Part shown: in pieces, positions 25,795 through 36,011 of the stretch
Layout of the letters: every line of letters starts with the position of its first letter
Position numbering within the stretch: position 1 is the first letter of the stretch
Assembly: GCA_958295515.1 (NCBI GenBank)
Contig: CATQGW010000001.1
Coordinates: 644,923-708,922 of the forward strand
Direction of reading: 5' to 3'
DNA: 64,000 nucleotides
From: an uncultured Dehalococcoidia bacterium
GTDB taxonomy: Bacteria > Chloroflexota > Dehalococcoidia > Bin125
Made by a program: the position numbers and the translations under genes
The notes under the pieces: model-generated
The model's database searches: none
Told to the model about the DNA's origin: nothing
What the model saw: the letters and a program-made list of their open reading frames with translations, nothing else

Positions 25795-26768
25795 TCGTAT
25801 TCCTCGCGGAAGCGGCGCACGACCCACTGGGCGAAGACGTTCATGGCGAGGGTCATGACGAAGAGGGTCATGGCGACGGCGAAGAGCACCTTGAATTCGA
25901 CGCTGGTGGTGGGGGTGTCGCCGAGGCTGAGCTGGACGATCATGGCGGTCATGGTTTGGACGGCTTCGAGGGGGTCGACGAGGAACTGAGGATTGCCGCC
26001 GGCGGCGATGGTGACGATCATGGTCTCGCCGACGGCGCGGGAGGCGGCGAGGATGATGGAGGCGACAACGCCGGAGAAGGCGGCGGGGAGGACGACGCGG
26101 ACGGCGGTTTCGAAGCGTGTTGCGCCGAGCGCGTAGGAGCCTTCGCGGAGGGAGCGGGGGACGGCGTTGAGGGCGTCTTCGCTGAGCGAGGAGACCATGG
26201 GGATGATCATGATGCCGAGCACGACGCCGGCGGCGAGGGCGTTGTAGATGCCGACGTCCTCGCCGAAGATGCTGCGGATGATGGGGCTGACGGTGAGCAG
26301 GGCGAAGTATCCGTAGACGACGGTGGGGACGCCGGCGAGGATTTCGAGGAGGGGCTTGAGCACGGCGCGGAGGCGGGGCGCGGCGTATTCGCTGAGGAAG
26401 ATGGCGGCGAGCAGTCCGAGCGGGACGGCGACGGCGAGTGCCATGACGGCGATCAGCACGGTGCCCCAGACGAGGGCCCAGACGCCGAATTGCCCTTCGG
26501 CGAAGAGGGCGGACCACTCGGTGGAGCCGAAGAAGTCGCCGAAGGGGATGATGCGGAAGAATTCGATGGTCTCGAAGATCAGCACGAGGACGATGCCGAC
26601 GGTGACGAAGGCGGAGAGGGTGGCGATGAGGAAGAGTGCGCCGTGGATGAAGCGCCCGGAGAGGGTTTCGCGGCCGGCGCCGGAGCGGCTGGGCTGGAGT
26701 TTGTCGCGCCAGAGTTCGGCGAGGAGACCGCTCAGGGTGTCGCGCGGTTGGGGGGCTTGGGCGGCCAT
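25791..26768 (-). CDS. pstC: Phosphate ABC transporter permease PstC
   Basis: A 325-residue inner-membrane permease with six helices. PstC features: SGRFIHGALFLIATLSAF first helix, IPFGDFFGSTEWSALFAEGQFGVW (periplasmic loop typical of PstC), LAGVPTVVYGYFALL, and EAA loop LREGSYALGATRFETAVRVVLPAA followed by ASRAVGETM. The ATG at 26768 has only a weak Shine-Dalgarno. It is separated from pstS by 262 nt containing REP repeats, so its expression may come from read-through or its own promoter. Confidence 0.93.
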   Translation of the reverse strand: MAAQAPQPRDTLSGLLAELWRDKLQPSRSGAGRETLSGRFIHGALFLIATLSAFVTVGIVLVLIFETIEFFRIIPFGDFFGSTEWSALFAEGQFGVWALVWGTVLIAVMALAVAVPLGLLAAIFLSEYAAPRLRAVLKPLLEILAGVPTVVYGYFALLTVSPIIRSIFGEDVGIYNALAAGVVLGIMIIPMVSSLSEDALNAVPRSLREGSYALGATRFETAVRVVLPAAFSGVVASIILAASRAVGETMIVTIAAGGNPQFLVDPLEAVQTMTAMIVQLSLGDTPTTSVEFKVLFAVAMTLFVMTLAMNVFAQWVVRRFREEYE

Positions 26769-26904
26769 GGGGCTGCTTTCGCTCGGTTGCGCGCAGCCGG
26801 GCGGCAACCGTGGGCACGCTATGGAGTGGGGGGGTTTGAGCGGTTAACAGGTGGTAAGCGGGGGGGTTATGGCGGCGGGGTGGGGCTTGGGAGGTGGGGC
26901 GTGG

Positions 26905-26985
26905 GGGATTCCCGCTCGGGGGCGGGAATGACGGAGATGGGGGGCGGGAATGACGGAGATGGGGGGCGGGAATGACGGGAAGGGG
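26905..26985. repeat. REP-like repeats between pstS and pstC
   Basis: One full palindrome (GATTCCCGCTCGGGGGCGGG plus AATGACGG) is followed by two tandem half-units GGCGGGAATGACGGAGATGG and a fourth GGGAATGACGG. It is placed downstream of pstS, in the position where REP hairpins protect upstream mRNA and reduce distal expression in enterobacterial operons. That function is inferred. Confidence 0.7.
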
Positions 26986-27030
26986 GGCGCGGGTGTGACG
27001 GGAAGGGGGTGGTGGCGGGAAGGGGGGTGG

Positions 27031-28113
27031 CTACTCGGCGCCGTAGATTGCGGCGAGGGTTTGGTTGGGGGCGGCGGTGGAGATCGGCGAGCCGGTGATG
27101 CGGTTCTGTGTGCGGGTGAGGACGGCGGTGTAGAGATCGGCGGGGAGCTGGACGTAGCCGACTTCGGGGGAGTCGACCAGGAAGACGCCGTCGGTGAGGT
27201 AGTACTCGACGAAGGCGGCGACTTCGGGGCGCTCGAGGGAGGCGACGCTGACGTAGATGAAGAGCGGGCGCGAGAGCGGGTTGTAGGAGCCGTTGTTGAT
27301 CGTCTCGAGGCTCGGGGTGACCGCTGCGCCGGCGTCGTTGATGATCGGGACCGCCTTCAGGCGCTGCTGGTTGTTGGCGTAGTAGGAGAAGCCGAAGTAG
27401 CCGATGCCGCTGCGCTCGCCGCTGACGCCCTGGACGAGCACGTTGTCGTCCTCGGAGAAGGTGGTGTTGTCGGAGCGGTGGGCGCCGCTCTCGCCGTTGA
27501 TGGTCTCGGTGAAGTAGTCGAAGGTGCCGGAGTCCGCGCCCGGGGCGAAGAGCGAGATTTCGACATCGGGGAAGTCGGCGCGCACGTCGGCCCAGGTTGT
27601 CGCGTAGTCGTCGGGGCGGAAGATGTGGTTGAGTTCGGCGACGGTCAGCTGGTCCACCCAGTCGTTGTCGGGGTGGACGGCGACGGTCAGGCCGTCGTAA
27701 GCGACGGGCAGTTCGATGAAGTCGATGCTGTTCTCGTCGCAGATCGCGACCTCTTTGTTTTTGATCGGACGGGAGGCGTCGGAGATGTCGGTTTCGCCGG
27801 CGCAGAAGCGCTTGAAGCCGCCGCCGGTGCCGGAGACGCCGACGGTGACGCGCACGTCGGGGTTGAGGATGCCGAACTCGGCGGCCATCGCTTCGGTGAT
27901 CGGGAAGACGGTGCTGGAGCCATCGACCGAGATTTCGCCGGCGAGGATCATCTCCTCGGTCTGGTCGGCCTGCTGCTGCTGTTCGGTCTGGGCGACGGTT
28001 TGCTGCTGTTGGTCGTCGTCGCCACCGCCGCAAGCGACGGCGGCGGCGGCCAGCGCGAGCAGCAGGACGATCGGCAGCAGCCAGCGAACTCCAGGCTTTT
28101 TGGTGTGGGACAC
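27031..28113 (-). CDS. pstS: Phosphate-binding lipoprotein PstS
   Basis: A 360-residue periplasmic-type binding protein. The N-terminal signal (WLLPIVLLLALAAAAVAC) ends in a lipobox with Cys at about residue 28, then a Gly/Asp/Gln-rich linker and the PstS core: ISVDGSSTVFPITEAMA, GVSGTGGGFKRFCAGETDISDASRPI, and SGTFDYFTETINGESG, which supply the phosphate-contacting Ser/Thr/Asp residues. It starts with GTG; AGAGGA lies about 9 nt upstream. It is the first pst gene after phoR and has its own Pho-box promoter region. Confidence 0.95.
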   Translation of the reverse strand: MSHTKKPGVRWLLPIVLLLALAAAAVACGGGDDDQQQQTVAQTEQQQQADQTEEMILAGEISVDGSSTVFPITEAMAAEFGILNPDVRVTVGVSGTGGGFKRFCAGETDISDASRPIKNKEVAICDENSIDFIELPVAYDGLTVAVHPDNDWVDQLTVAELNHIFRPDDYATTWADVRADFPDVEISLFAPGADSGTFDYFTETINGESGAHRSDNTTFSEDDNVLVQGVSGERSGIGYFGFSYYANNQQRLKAVPIINDAGAAVTPSLETINNGSYNPLSRPLFIYVSVASLERPEVAAFVEYYLTDGVFLVDSPEVGYVQLPADLYTAVLTRTQNRITGSPISTAAPNQTLAAIYGAE

Positions 28114-28201
28114 GACCCGGTCCTCTCTTGATTTCGCGCCCGTTGGCGGGCGTGAACTTTCCGACGGCGGGGGCAGCGTATGGAGGGTGCGGGAGAGCGG
28201 C

Positions 28202-28242
28202 GGTTAAGGCTGGGTTGGCGAGCAGTTAAGGAGCGGTTAGCG
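28202..28242 (-). promoter_or_regulatory. Pho box: four direct repeats at exact 11-bp spacing upstream of pstS
   Basis: On the + strand GTT begins at 28203, 28214, 28225 and 28236 (GTTAAGG, GTTGGCG, GTTAAGG, GTTAGCG), a perfect 11-bp period. Read on the pstS strand this is repeated (C/T)TAAC-type boxes. OmpR/PhoB-family regulators bind tandem 11-bp direct repeats, so this is the expected PhoB site. It overlaps the last codons of phoR and lies about 90-130 nt upstream of the pstS GTG. Confidence 0.7.
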
Positions 28243-29598
28243 AATGTGGTTCTGTCGCGTTGGCGACAGGGACGGAGAAGGCGAAGGTGGAGCCGCGGCC
28301 GGGTTCGCTTTGGAGGGAGACGGCGCCGTGGTGGACTTCGGCGATGTGGCGGACGACGGCGAGGCCGAGGCCGGTGCTGCTGCGCATGGCGCGGGCGCGG
28401 TCGACGCGGTAGAAGCGCTGGAAGATGCGGCTCTGCTCGGCGGGTTCGACGCCGACGCCGGTGTCGCGCACGTGGAGCCAGAGCATGGGGTGCTCAGGTT
28501 GTTGGTCGAGCGCGGTGAAGACTTCGACGGTGCCGCCGTTGGGGGTGAATTTGACGGCGTTCTGGAGGAGGTTGAGCAAGGCGCGCTGGATCAGGTCGGG
28601 GTCGGCTTCGATCAGGGCGTCGTCGAAGCGGCAGCTGAGTTGGAGTCCCTGTCGCTCGGCCTGGGGTCGGATGCGTTCGACGGCGCGCCGGATGAGGGGG
28701 GCGACGGGGACGGTTTGCAGGTCGGGCTGTGAGAGGCCGGATTCGAGGCGTGCGAGGGCGAGCATTTCTTCGACGAGTTGGCTCATGCGCTCGGCTTCGA
28801 GCTGGATGATTTCGCGGAAGCGTCCGGCGTCCGAGGCGTCGCGGGCGCGTTCGAGCGTCTCGGCGGCGGCGGAGATGGTGGCGAGGGGGGTGCGCAGTTC
28901 GTGGGAGGCGTTGGTGAAGAAGTCGCGGCGTGCGGTTTCGGCTTCGTGCTGTTCGGTCATGTCGTGGAGAGCGATGACGACGCTCCAGACGCCGCCGCCG
29001 CCGAGTGGGGCGACGACGGCGCGGTAGCGGCGTTGGCCGTGCTGGATGTCGAGCGACTGTGGGGCGTCGTCGGTTGCGGCCGTCTGGACGGCGGCGTAGA
29101 GGTCGGGGTCGCCGACGACCTCGATCAGGGGTGAGCCGACGCGGGCGGGTGAGACGCTCTCGGCGGCGGCGAGCGAGTGGCGCGCGGCGGGATTGAGGTA
29201 GGCGATGCGGCCGTCGGCGTTGAGTGCGAGGACGGCGTCGCCGGCGGCGGAGAGGGCATGCTGGAATTGGGCGCGCTCGGACTGGCTTTGATCGAGCAGG
29301 TCGCGGGAGGTGCGGATGCTGTCGGAGGCGGCACGCAGGGCGCGGGCGAGGTCGGGGTCGGCGGGGGGATGCTGGGGCAGGTCGCCGGCGGCGGCGGCGC
29401 GGATCGCTTCGGCGAGGCGGCGACGACGGCGACGGGCGTCGAGCAGTGAGGCAACGAGGAGGAGCAGGCCAATGACGCCGAGGGCGATGCCGGCGGGGAG
29501 CGCCCAGCCGCCCTGTGCGGCGGCGAGGGTGGCGGCGATCCAGATGAGGAGGGCGAAGAGGGCGGTCCACAGCGAGGGCGTGCCCGCGGGGCGGGGGG

Positions 29599-29602
<4 letters not shown>
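28226..29602 (-). CDS. phoR: Phosphate-regulon sensor histidine kinase PhoR
   Basis: A 458-residue kinase: two N-terminal helices (LWTALFALLIWIAATLAA, AGIALGVIGLLLLVASL), a HAMP-like linker, a PAS domain (AQFQHALSAAGDAVLALNADGRIAYLNPAA), DHp with phospho-acceptor His in NASHELRTPLA, and a CA domain with N-box NLLQNAVKFTPNGG, G1 DTGVG and G2 GLGLAVV. It phosphorylates PhoB when phosphate is low. The ATG overlaps the phoB stop (ATGA), so the pair is coupled. Confidence 0.93.
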
Positions 29603-30294
<692 letters not shown>

Positions 30295-30427
30295 CGCGGT
30301 CTCTCTCCAGTGACGAGGGCATGGTATCGCGCGCGGGGGGCGGCTGAGCGTGCGGCAATCAATTGTTAACCTGTGGGGCAGCGGGCGACAGTGGAGCTCG
30401 TGAGAGCAGCTTGTGAGAGGGGACGCC

Positions 30428-31330
30428 ATGCGATTCGGGTTTTGGCCGGGCGCGGGGAATCCGTGGGCGGAGGTGCTGCATGTGAGTCGGCACGCGGAGC
30501 GGAGCGGCTGGGATCGGCTGTGGTTTGCGGATCATTTCATGCCGCCGGCGGAGCAGAGCGATGAGACGCAGCATGAGAGCTGGGCGACGCTGAGCGCGCT
30601 GGCGGCGCGGATTCCGCGGATTCAGCTGGGGCACATGGTGAGCGGCAACACGTACCGTCACCCGGCGGTGGCGGCGAAGATGGCGGCGCAGATCGATGTG
30701 ATTTCGGGCGGGCGCTTCATTATGGGGCTGGGTGCGGGCTGGCAGGAGCGGGAGCACACGGCCTACGGGATTCCGCTGGGGACGGTGCGGGAGCGGCTGG
30801 ATCGGCTGGAGGAGGCGTGCCGGGTGGTGACGGATTTGTTCCGCTACCAGAAGAGCAATTTCGAGGGGGCGTATTACCAGTTGGTGGACGCGCCGCTGGA
30901 GCCGAAGCCGATTCAGACGCCGTTGCCGCTGATGATCGGCGGGGGCGGGGAGCGGCGGACGCTGCGGATTGTGGCGGAGTACGCGAACGAGTGGAATGTG
31001 TGGGGGACGCCGGAGACGCTGGCGCAGAAGGGCGGGGTGCTGGAGGAGCACTGTCGGGCGGTGGGTCGGGATGCAGCGGAGATTCAGCGCTCGGCTTGCA
31101 CGCTGCTGCTCTACACGGAGGATGCGGAGCGTTTGGGGCGGGCGCGGGGGGCGGGGCGTCCGGTGCTGGGCGGCTCGCGGGATGAGGTGCTGCGCACGGT
31201 GCAGGAGTATGTGGATGCGGGGGTGGACGAGCTGATCATTCCGGACTTCACGCTGGGCGCGAACGCCTTTGAGCGGACGGAGCAGATGGATCGGTTTATT
31301 GAGGAGATCGCGCCGGAGTTTCGGCAGTAA
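30428..31330 (+). CDS. LLM-class F420-dependent oxidoreductase
   Basis: A 300-residue luciferase-like TIM-barrel protein: RFGFWPGAGNPWAEVLHVSRHAE, WDRLWFADHFMPP, LGHMVSGNTYRHPAVAAKMAAQIDVISGGR (cofactor-binding region), and LGAGWQEREHTAYGI. These blocks match the F420-type group (MSMEG-like and Chloroflexota/actinobacterial paralogs). The ATG follows GAGAGGGGACG. Its stop (TAA) shares an A with the start of the DinB gene, so they form an operon. Substrate unknown. Confidence 0.88.
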   Translation: MRFGFWPGAGNPWAEVLHVSRHAERSGWDRLWFADHFMPPAEQSDETQHESWATLSALAARIPRIQLGHMVSGNTYRHPAVAAKMAAQIDVISGGRFIMGLGAGWQEREHTAYGIPLGTVRERLDRLEEACRVVTDLFRYQKSNFEGAYYQLVDAPLEPKPIQTPLPLMIGGGGERRTLRIVAEYANEWNVWGTPETLAQKGGVLEEHCRAVGRDAAEIQRSACTLLLYTEDAERLGRARGAGRPVLGGSRDEVLRTVQEYVDAGVDELIIPDFTLGANAFERTEQMDRFIEEIAPEFRQ

Positions 31331-31860
31331 TGGCGGCGCGGGATCCGTTCGGGGAGCAGCGGGCGCGGCTGCTGGCGGAGGGGGCGTCGTTGCCGTGGGC
31401 GGCGATTTGGCAGCGTTTGGCGGCGACGCGGGGGGCGCTGGTGGGAGCGGCGCTGGATGTGAGCGAGGCGCAGGCGGTGTGGCGTCCGCCGCAGGGAGAG
31501 GGGGAGGAGGCCTGGTCGATCGCGGAGGTGATGCGGCATTTGATTACGGGCACGGGCAACGTGACGGCGATTATCGAGGCGACGGCGCATGGGCGCAGGG
31601 AGATTAAGGACCCGCCGGGGACGATCTCGGTCGGGGAAGCGTCGATTGGGGAGTTGCGGGCGCAGCTGGTGGAGGTGTCGGAGCGGTTGTTGTCGGTGGG
31701 TTTGCGGATTCCGTCTGCGCCGAATAATGAGATTACGGTGGAGCATGCGTTTTTCGGGCCGCTGCCGTGCCGTTCGTGGGTGTTGTTTCAGTGCGTGCAT
31801 GATGGTCTGCACATTGCGCAGATCGAGGCGCTGAAGGGGTCGGCGGGGTATCCGGATTAG
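31330..31860 (+). CDS. DinB-family four-helix metalloprotein
   Basis: A 176-residue predicted helical bundle of the DinB/YfiT type. The three metal-ligand histidines are visible: one in EVMRHLITGT at about residue 65 and two in CVHDGLHIAQIEAL near residues 160-164. Such proteins include thiol-transferases (bacillithiol, mycothiol) and DNA-damage-inducible proteins; which applies is unknown. Coupled to the LLM gene by a TAATG overlap, so perhaps part of the same detoxification step. Confidence 0.8.
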   Translation: MAARDPFGEQRARLLAEGASLPWAAIWQRLAATRGALVGAALDVSEAQAVWRPPQGEGEEAWSIAEVMRHLITGTGNVTAIIEATAHGRREIKDPPGTISVGEASIGELRAQLVEVSERLLSVGLRIPSAPNNEITVEHAFFGPLPCRSWVLFQCVHDGLHIAQIEALKGSAGYPD

Positions 31861-31898
31861 GGGTCGGCGGCCTGACGAGGGGTGACCGGTCCGTGGGC

Positions 31899-33980
31899 TT
31901 AGTCGAAGTCCGACCAGGGTTGGCCGGAGGGGTGCTGCTCGACGATCGAGAGGATGATTGGATGGATGGTGTGGTGGGCGGGCTGGGAGCTGTCCCAGAC
32001 TTCGAGTGTGACGGCTTGTAGGCCGACGGTATCGGCGCAGGCGACGGTTGCGTTTCCGTTGCCGACGTCGGGGTTGTGCCAGTAATCGAATTCCACGTCT
32101 ATGCCGTTGAGCGTCGCGCGGTACGGCCCGGTGCCGTTGCTGACTTGCCAGCGGATGTGCCGCGAGCCGCCAGGTTTGCAGTAGAAGGTGGTGCTCGACC
32201 AGGATCCGTATGCGACAACGAGTACGCCGTCGCCCAGCTCGGGCGGGGTAAGGTGCCTGACGGTGGTCTCTGCGCTTGCGGGCGACGGGCCGTGTTCATG
32301 CACTTCCAGCACCTGCGCATGCGAGCCCCAGGTTGTCGGGCAGCGCGCCGATGTTGTGTTGTGTTTCTGCGCGTCCCATGCTTCGTTGCCGACGCCCAAG
32401 GGCCACCAGTAGCCGCCGGAGACGCGCCGCTGCACGCGCGCGTAGCGCCACTCGCCCGGCTGGATTCTGCCGGTGCAGGTGACCGGATCGGCCCAGGCGG
32501 TGATCCGCAGCGGGGCGGGATTGAATACGCCGTCGGCGGGGAGTTGCGGGGGTTTGCCGATCGAGGCCGCCAGCTGGTCCAGTAGCCGCTCGACTTGCGC
32601 GGGCGTATCGACGTTGACTCCGGGATCGTCGGCGATACGCGCGGCGTTGACGTTGCGCCTAATCATGCTGCGCGTCACGTAACCGAACGCTACGCTGACG
32701 GCACCGTCCAGCGTCCACATTGACCAGCTGCTCTGGCAGATCGGCATTCCCGAGTCGAGGCAGCCGGCGTGGGTGCATGTGCCTTCGCTGCACGACACCT
32801 CTTCACCACCGAGGACACGAACGTCGAAATCGAGGCCTTGGGGGATGGTCATGAGCAGCCCCTCCATGCGATGGGTCCAACCGCCGCGGAGGAGATCGCC
32901 GCCGAACCGGCCGGCTGCAATCGCGTAGGTGTTCACTACTGCCGAAGCGGCTGCGCCGGTTGCGTCGGTTGCGAGCGCCTGGGTCGCCATGAGCTGCGAA
33001 TCGACGCCTGTTTGATCGGCTCTTTCCTGGCCGCAGGGGAGCGTGATGACGCCGCGGGCACCGTCCAGCGTCTGTTGGGCGAACAGGATGCGGTAGGGGG
33101 CGGCGCCGCCGCTTATCTCCCATTGCACTTCGATTGACTGCCTGTCGCTGCGGTACGGGCCCAAATGCGTCTCGCAGATTGCGGGGGCGAAGAGGGTGAT
33201 GCTGAGGTCGCCGGCGGTGGATGTGCTTGCGCCCTGCGGTATCAGAGAGGTTGGGCGCGGTCGGCCGATTGAGGCGACCAGTCGATCCAGCGCGGCGTTG
33301 GCGGCTGCGATCCGATCTTCGGCTAACGCTTGATCGCCGCTTTCGAGCCATACGCGGCGGGCGCGCTCGTTGCCGTTCCAGCGGCTTAACGCCATTGAGT
33401 AGAGGACGGTCGTCAGATCGTCGCAGGCGCAGCCGGACAGGATGAAGTAGTCGCCGCACTCGGCGGTGTCGGTGGTGCAATCGTCGGAGATGTAGTCGCT
33501 GACGCTTGCGCCGAACTCGTCGGGCATGGTGAGGAGCAGGCCATGTACGCGATAGGTGTGGCCGGGCGCGAGCCTGATTTCGTCGGCGTCCTGGCGGACG
33601 ACTCGTACGGCGTAGACGTACTGGACTGCGGACGCCGCCTCGCCTGCGGCGTCGGTGGCGTGGGCGAGGATGGTCATGAGTCCGGAATCGACGCCCTCGT
33701 CCTCGCTCTGTTCGTCTGCCCAGACGCCGCAGATGAGGTTGGCGACGCCTGCCGCGCCTTCGTAACGCTCGCCGTTGACGAGGATGTTGTATGGGGCGTC
33801 GCCGCCGGTGGCTTGCCATTGGAGATCGAGCGAGGGTGTTACGGCGCGGCCGTCGAAGTCTGCTTCGCAGGTCGGGGGTGCGGTCAGGGTGATGGTGAGC
33901 GGCGCGTCCGCGTGGGCGACGCTCCAGGCGAGCGCGAGGGCGAGGGCGCAGCAGAGGGCGATGATTGCGGCGCGGTTCAT
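31899..33980 (-). CDS. Exported modular protein, copy 4 of a tandem paralog family (two modules plus C-terminal domain)
   Basis: A 693-residue secreted protein of unknown function. A signal peptide (AAIIALCCALALALAWSVAHA) is followed by two copies of a ~210-residue module. Each module has an Ig-like sandwich beginning TLTAPPTCE / TLFAPAICE with GGxAPYxI-(L/V)-x-(N/A) and a later Cys, a VDSxLM...ATDAxG strand pair, a TYRVHGLLLTMP or THRMEGLLMTIP block, and an ending LDxLxASIGxPP. A Cys-rich insert (TTDTAECGDYFILSGCACDD) differs from the other copies. The C-terminal third has a GGYWWPL-type domain and a final Ig-like repeat. The ATG overlaps the stop of copy 3 (ATGA). Confidence 0.75.
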   Translation of the reverse strand: MNRAAIIALCCALALALAWSVAHADAPLTITLTAPPTCEADFDGRAVTPSLDLQWQATGGDAPYNILVNGERYEGAAGVANLICGVWADEQSEDEGVDSGLMTILAHATDAAGEAASAVQYVYAVRVVRQDADEIRLAPGHTYRVHGLLLTMPDEFGASVSDYISDDCTTDTAECGDYFILSGCACDDLTTVLYSMALSRWNGNERARRVWLESGDQALAEDRIAAANAALDRLVASIGRPRPTSLIPQGASTSTAGDLSITLFAPAICETHLGPYRSDRQSIEVQWEISGGAAPYRILFAQQTLDGARGVITLPCGQERADQTGVDSQLMATQALATDATGAAASAVVNTYAIAAGRFGGDLLRGGWTHRMEGLLMTIPQGLDFDVRVLGGEEVSCSEGTCTHAGCLDSGMPICQSSWSMWTLDGAVSVAFGYVTRSMIRRNVNAARIADDPGVNVDTPAQVERLLDQLAASIGKPPQLPADGVFNPAPLRITAWADPVTCTGRIQPGEWRYARVQRRVSGGYWWPLGVGNEAWDAQKHNTTSARCPTTWGSHAQVLEVHEHGPSPASAETTVRHLTPPELGDGVLVVAYGSWSSTTFYCKPGGSRHIRWQVSNGTGPYRATLNGIDVEFDYWHNPDVGNGNATVACADTVGLQAVTLEVWDSSQPAHHTIHPIILSIVEQHPSGQPWSDFD

Positions 33981-35941
33981 GGCGTGGTTCTTTCGGGGTG
34001 CGCATTGACGGCGTAGACCACGGCAGACCAGAGGGGCTGGGGCGACGCTGCGTTGGCGGGGCGGACGGTGATCAGGTGGGTACCGGCGATGGCGGCGCAG
34101 CGCAGCTGGAACGTCTTGCTTGCGCTCACGGTTGTTTCGACGCCGTCGAGGGCGACTATGAATTGTGTGTCGGCGGCGGCGCCGGATGCGTTCCAGTTGA
34201 GCTCGAAGGGTTGGCCGACGACGCAGCGGGGATCGTCGGGGGGACGCAGCCAGCCGAAGCCGCGGGGGTCGGCGATGATGTTGATGGTGTGCGATTGGGT
34301 GATGGCGCGCGGGTTGGGGCCGTTCTCGGAGAGACGCAGCTGCACCTGGCGTATAGCCGGCTCGTCGCCGCAGGAGATGTGGGAGAAGTTGCTGCCGAAG
34401 CCTGGCGGCATACCGTCGACCTCGACTTGCAGCGGCCACCAGCGGCCGCCGGCGACGGTGCGGTGGAGGGAAACGAAGTTGTTTCTTTCACACATCGGAG
34501 GGTCGGTGAAGACGGTGAGCCGGAGCGGTCCGGAGGCGTCGACGAAGTCGGGGGGCAGCTGGGGCGGCGCTCCGATTGAGGCGAGCAGTTCGTCGAACTT
34601 TGCGGCGAGCGCGGGGGGCGCGTCGGCGGCGATGGTGCGGCTGTATTCGCGGCCGCTGTGGTTGCCGTAGGCGATCGAGGCGAGATCGGCGTTGATGCTG
34701 ATGCTGAGTACCGTGCCTGGTTCGCAGTTGGAGCTCTCGGTCGGCCAGGGGTCTGTGCAGAAGTCGCGTTCGCTGCGGTCTACGGCGGCCTCGACACCGT
34801 GGGGAATGGTGATCAATCCCCAGGGACCGCGGTAGGTGGCTCCGGGGGTCAGGTTGATCAGCCGCCAGCTGTAGCGCGGCTGGATTATGTAGAGGTCGGC
34901 TCGGGCGGAGGCGGTGTCGCCATTTGCGCCGACTGCCGTCGCCTGCACGCGGCGGCGGCCGGAATCCTGGGGCTTGCCCAATGCGGGGGCGCAGTTGAGG
35001 TCGGCGACGCCGCGTTGGCCGAGGTAGCGGGTACCTTCGATCGTGACTTGATACGGCGCTCGTCCGCCGGAAACGGTCCAGGCGACGGGGACGTTTGTAC
35101 CGACGCTGTTGCAGATCGCGGGCATTTCCAGGGTGAGGCTCATGCGCCCGCCGGCGGGGCCGCCGGGCCGGGCGTCGGTGTAGCCGTGGTTTGGCGGTTG
35201 GCCGATTGAGGCGAGCAATTCGTCGTATCTGTCGTTGATCTGTTGGAACCGATGTGGGATCTCAATGTCGTCGCCGGGGCGGATGTTGTTGAGGTGGATG
35301 CCTCGGCTTGCGTCGTGAAAGGAGCGTGAGTGTTCTGTGCGGCTCCAGCGGTAGATGGAGATGTCCGTCGCGCCGCTGTCGAGGCGAAAGCGGTCGCGGC
35401 AGGTTTCGTCGCGGGTTGGGCAATTTTGAGAGAGATATGCGTCGAGTCGCAGCGCCAGGCCGCGGGGCATGGTGAGGAGCAGTCCGTGGATTCTGTAGGT
35501 TTCGCCGCCGCGCAGCAGCGGCGGGATGCGGCCTTTGGAATGGATTATGCGAATGGCGTAGAGGTCGTGCAGCGCGGCGGCGGAGCGGCCGGCGGCGTCG
35601 GTGACGGCGGCCTGCACGGTGGTGATGCCGGAGGTGACTCTGGGGGTGCCGTCTTGGTCGCGCAGCTTGCCGCAGGGGATCTCGACTTGGCCGCTTGGCT
35701 GATTGAAGAGCTCGCCGTTGATCAGGATTTCGTAGGGCGGGGCACCGCCGTTGACGGTCCAGGTGATCGGCACGGTGTCGATCTCGGTGTCAGAGAAGAA
35801 GTAGTCGCGGTCCGTCTCGCAGACGGTGGGGCCGCTGAGGGTGATGGTGGGAGGTCCGCCTTGGGCGCGGGCGGCGGGGAGGAGGCCGGAGGCCAGAGCG
35901 GCGCTCAGTGCGATCAGCGTCCAGAGCGCCCAACGGTGCAT
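33977..35941 (-). CDS. Exported modular protein, copy 3 of the paralog family (two modules plus C-terminal domain)
   Basis: A 654-residue secreted protein; signal peptide WALWTLIALSAALASGLLPAARA with likely cleavage after Ala26. Module 1: ITLSGPTVCETD, VNGGAPPYEILINGELF, then Cys, TSGITTVQAAVTDAAG, GGETYRIHGLLLTMPRG, ending DELLASIGQPP (about residue 250). Module 2: LEMPAICNS, SGGRAPYQVTIEGTRYLG, GATYRGPWGLITIPHG, ending DELLASIGAPPQLP. The C-terminal part has TVAGGRWWPLQVEVDG and a last Ig-like unit. Paired cysteines in each module could form disulfides. Translationally coupled to copy 4. Function unknown; an extracellular binding or adhesion role is only an inference. Confidence 0.75.
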   Translation of the reverse strand: MHRWALWTLIALSAALASGLLPAARAQGGPPTITLSGPTVCETDRDYFFSDTEIDTVPITWTVNGGAPPYEILINGELFNQPSGQVEIPCGKLRDQDGTPRVTSGITTVQAAVTDAAGRSAAALHDLYAIRIIHSKGRIPPLLRGGETYRIHGLLLTMPRGLALRLDAYLSQNCPTRDETCRDRFRLDSGATDISIYRWSRTEHSRSFHDASRGIHLNNIRPGDDIEIPHRFQQINDRYDELLASIGQPPNHGYTDARPGGPAGGRMSLTLEMPAICNSVGTNVPVAWTVSGGRAPYQVTIEGTRYLGQRGVADLNCAPALGKPQDSGRRRVQATAVGANGDTASARADLYIIQPRYSWRLINLTPGATYRGPWGLITIPHGVEAAVDRSERDFCTDPWPTESSNCEPGTVLSISINADLASIAYGNHSGREYSRTIAADAPPALAAKFDELLASIGAPPQLPPDFVDASGPLRLTVFTDPPMCERNNFVSLHRTVAGGRWWPLQVEVDGMPPGFGSNFSHISCGDEPAIRQVQLRLSENGPNPRAITQSHTINIIADPRGFGWLRPPDDPRCVVGQPFELNWNASGAAADTQFIVALDGVETTVSASKTFQLRCAAIAGTHLITVRPANAASPQPLWSAVVYAVNAHPERTTP

Positions 35942-36011
35942 GTGCGCTCCCGTCTGCTGGGATGCTAGTCGAACGGGCGCAGGCGGGTGGCGAGCGCGCG
36001 CGGCCAGGGCT

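Noticed and set aside
26833-26870. Second Pho box before pstC (GGTT repeats)
   Set aside because: Intervals are 9, 11 and 12 nt rather than a steady 11, so it is too irregular to claim.
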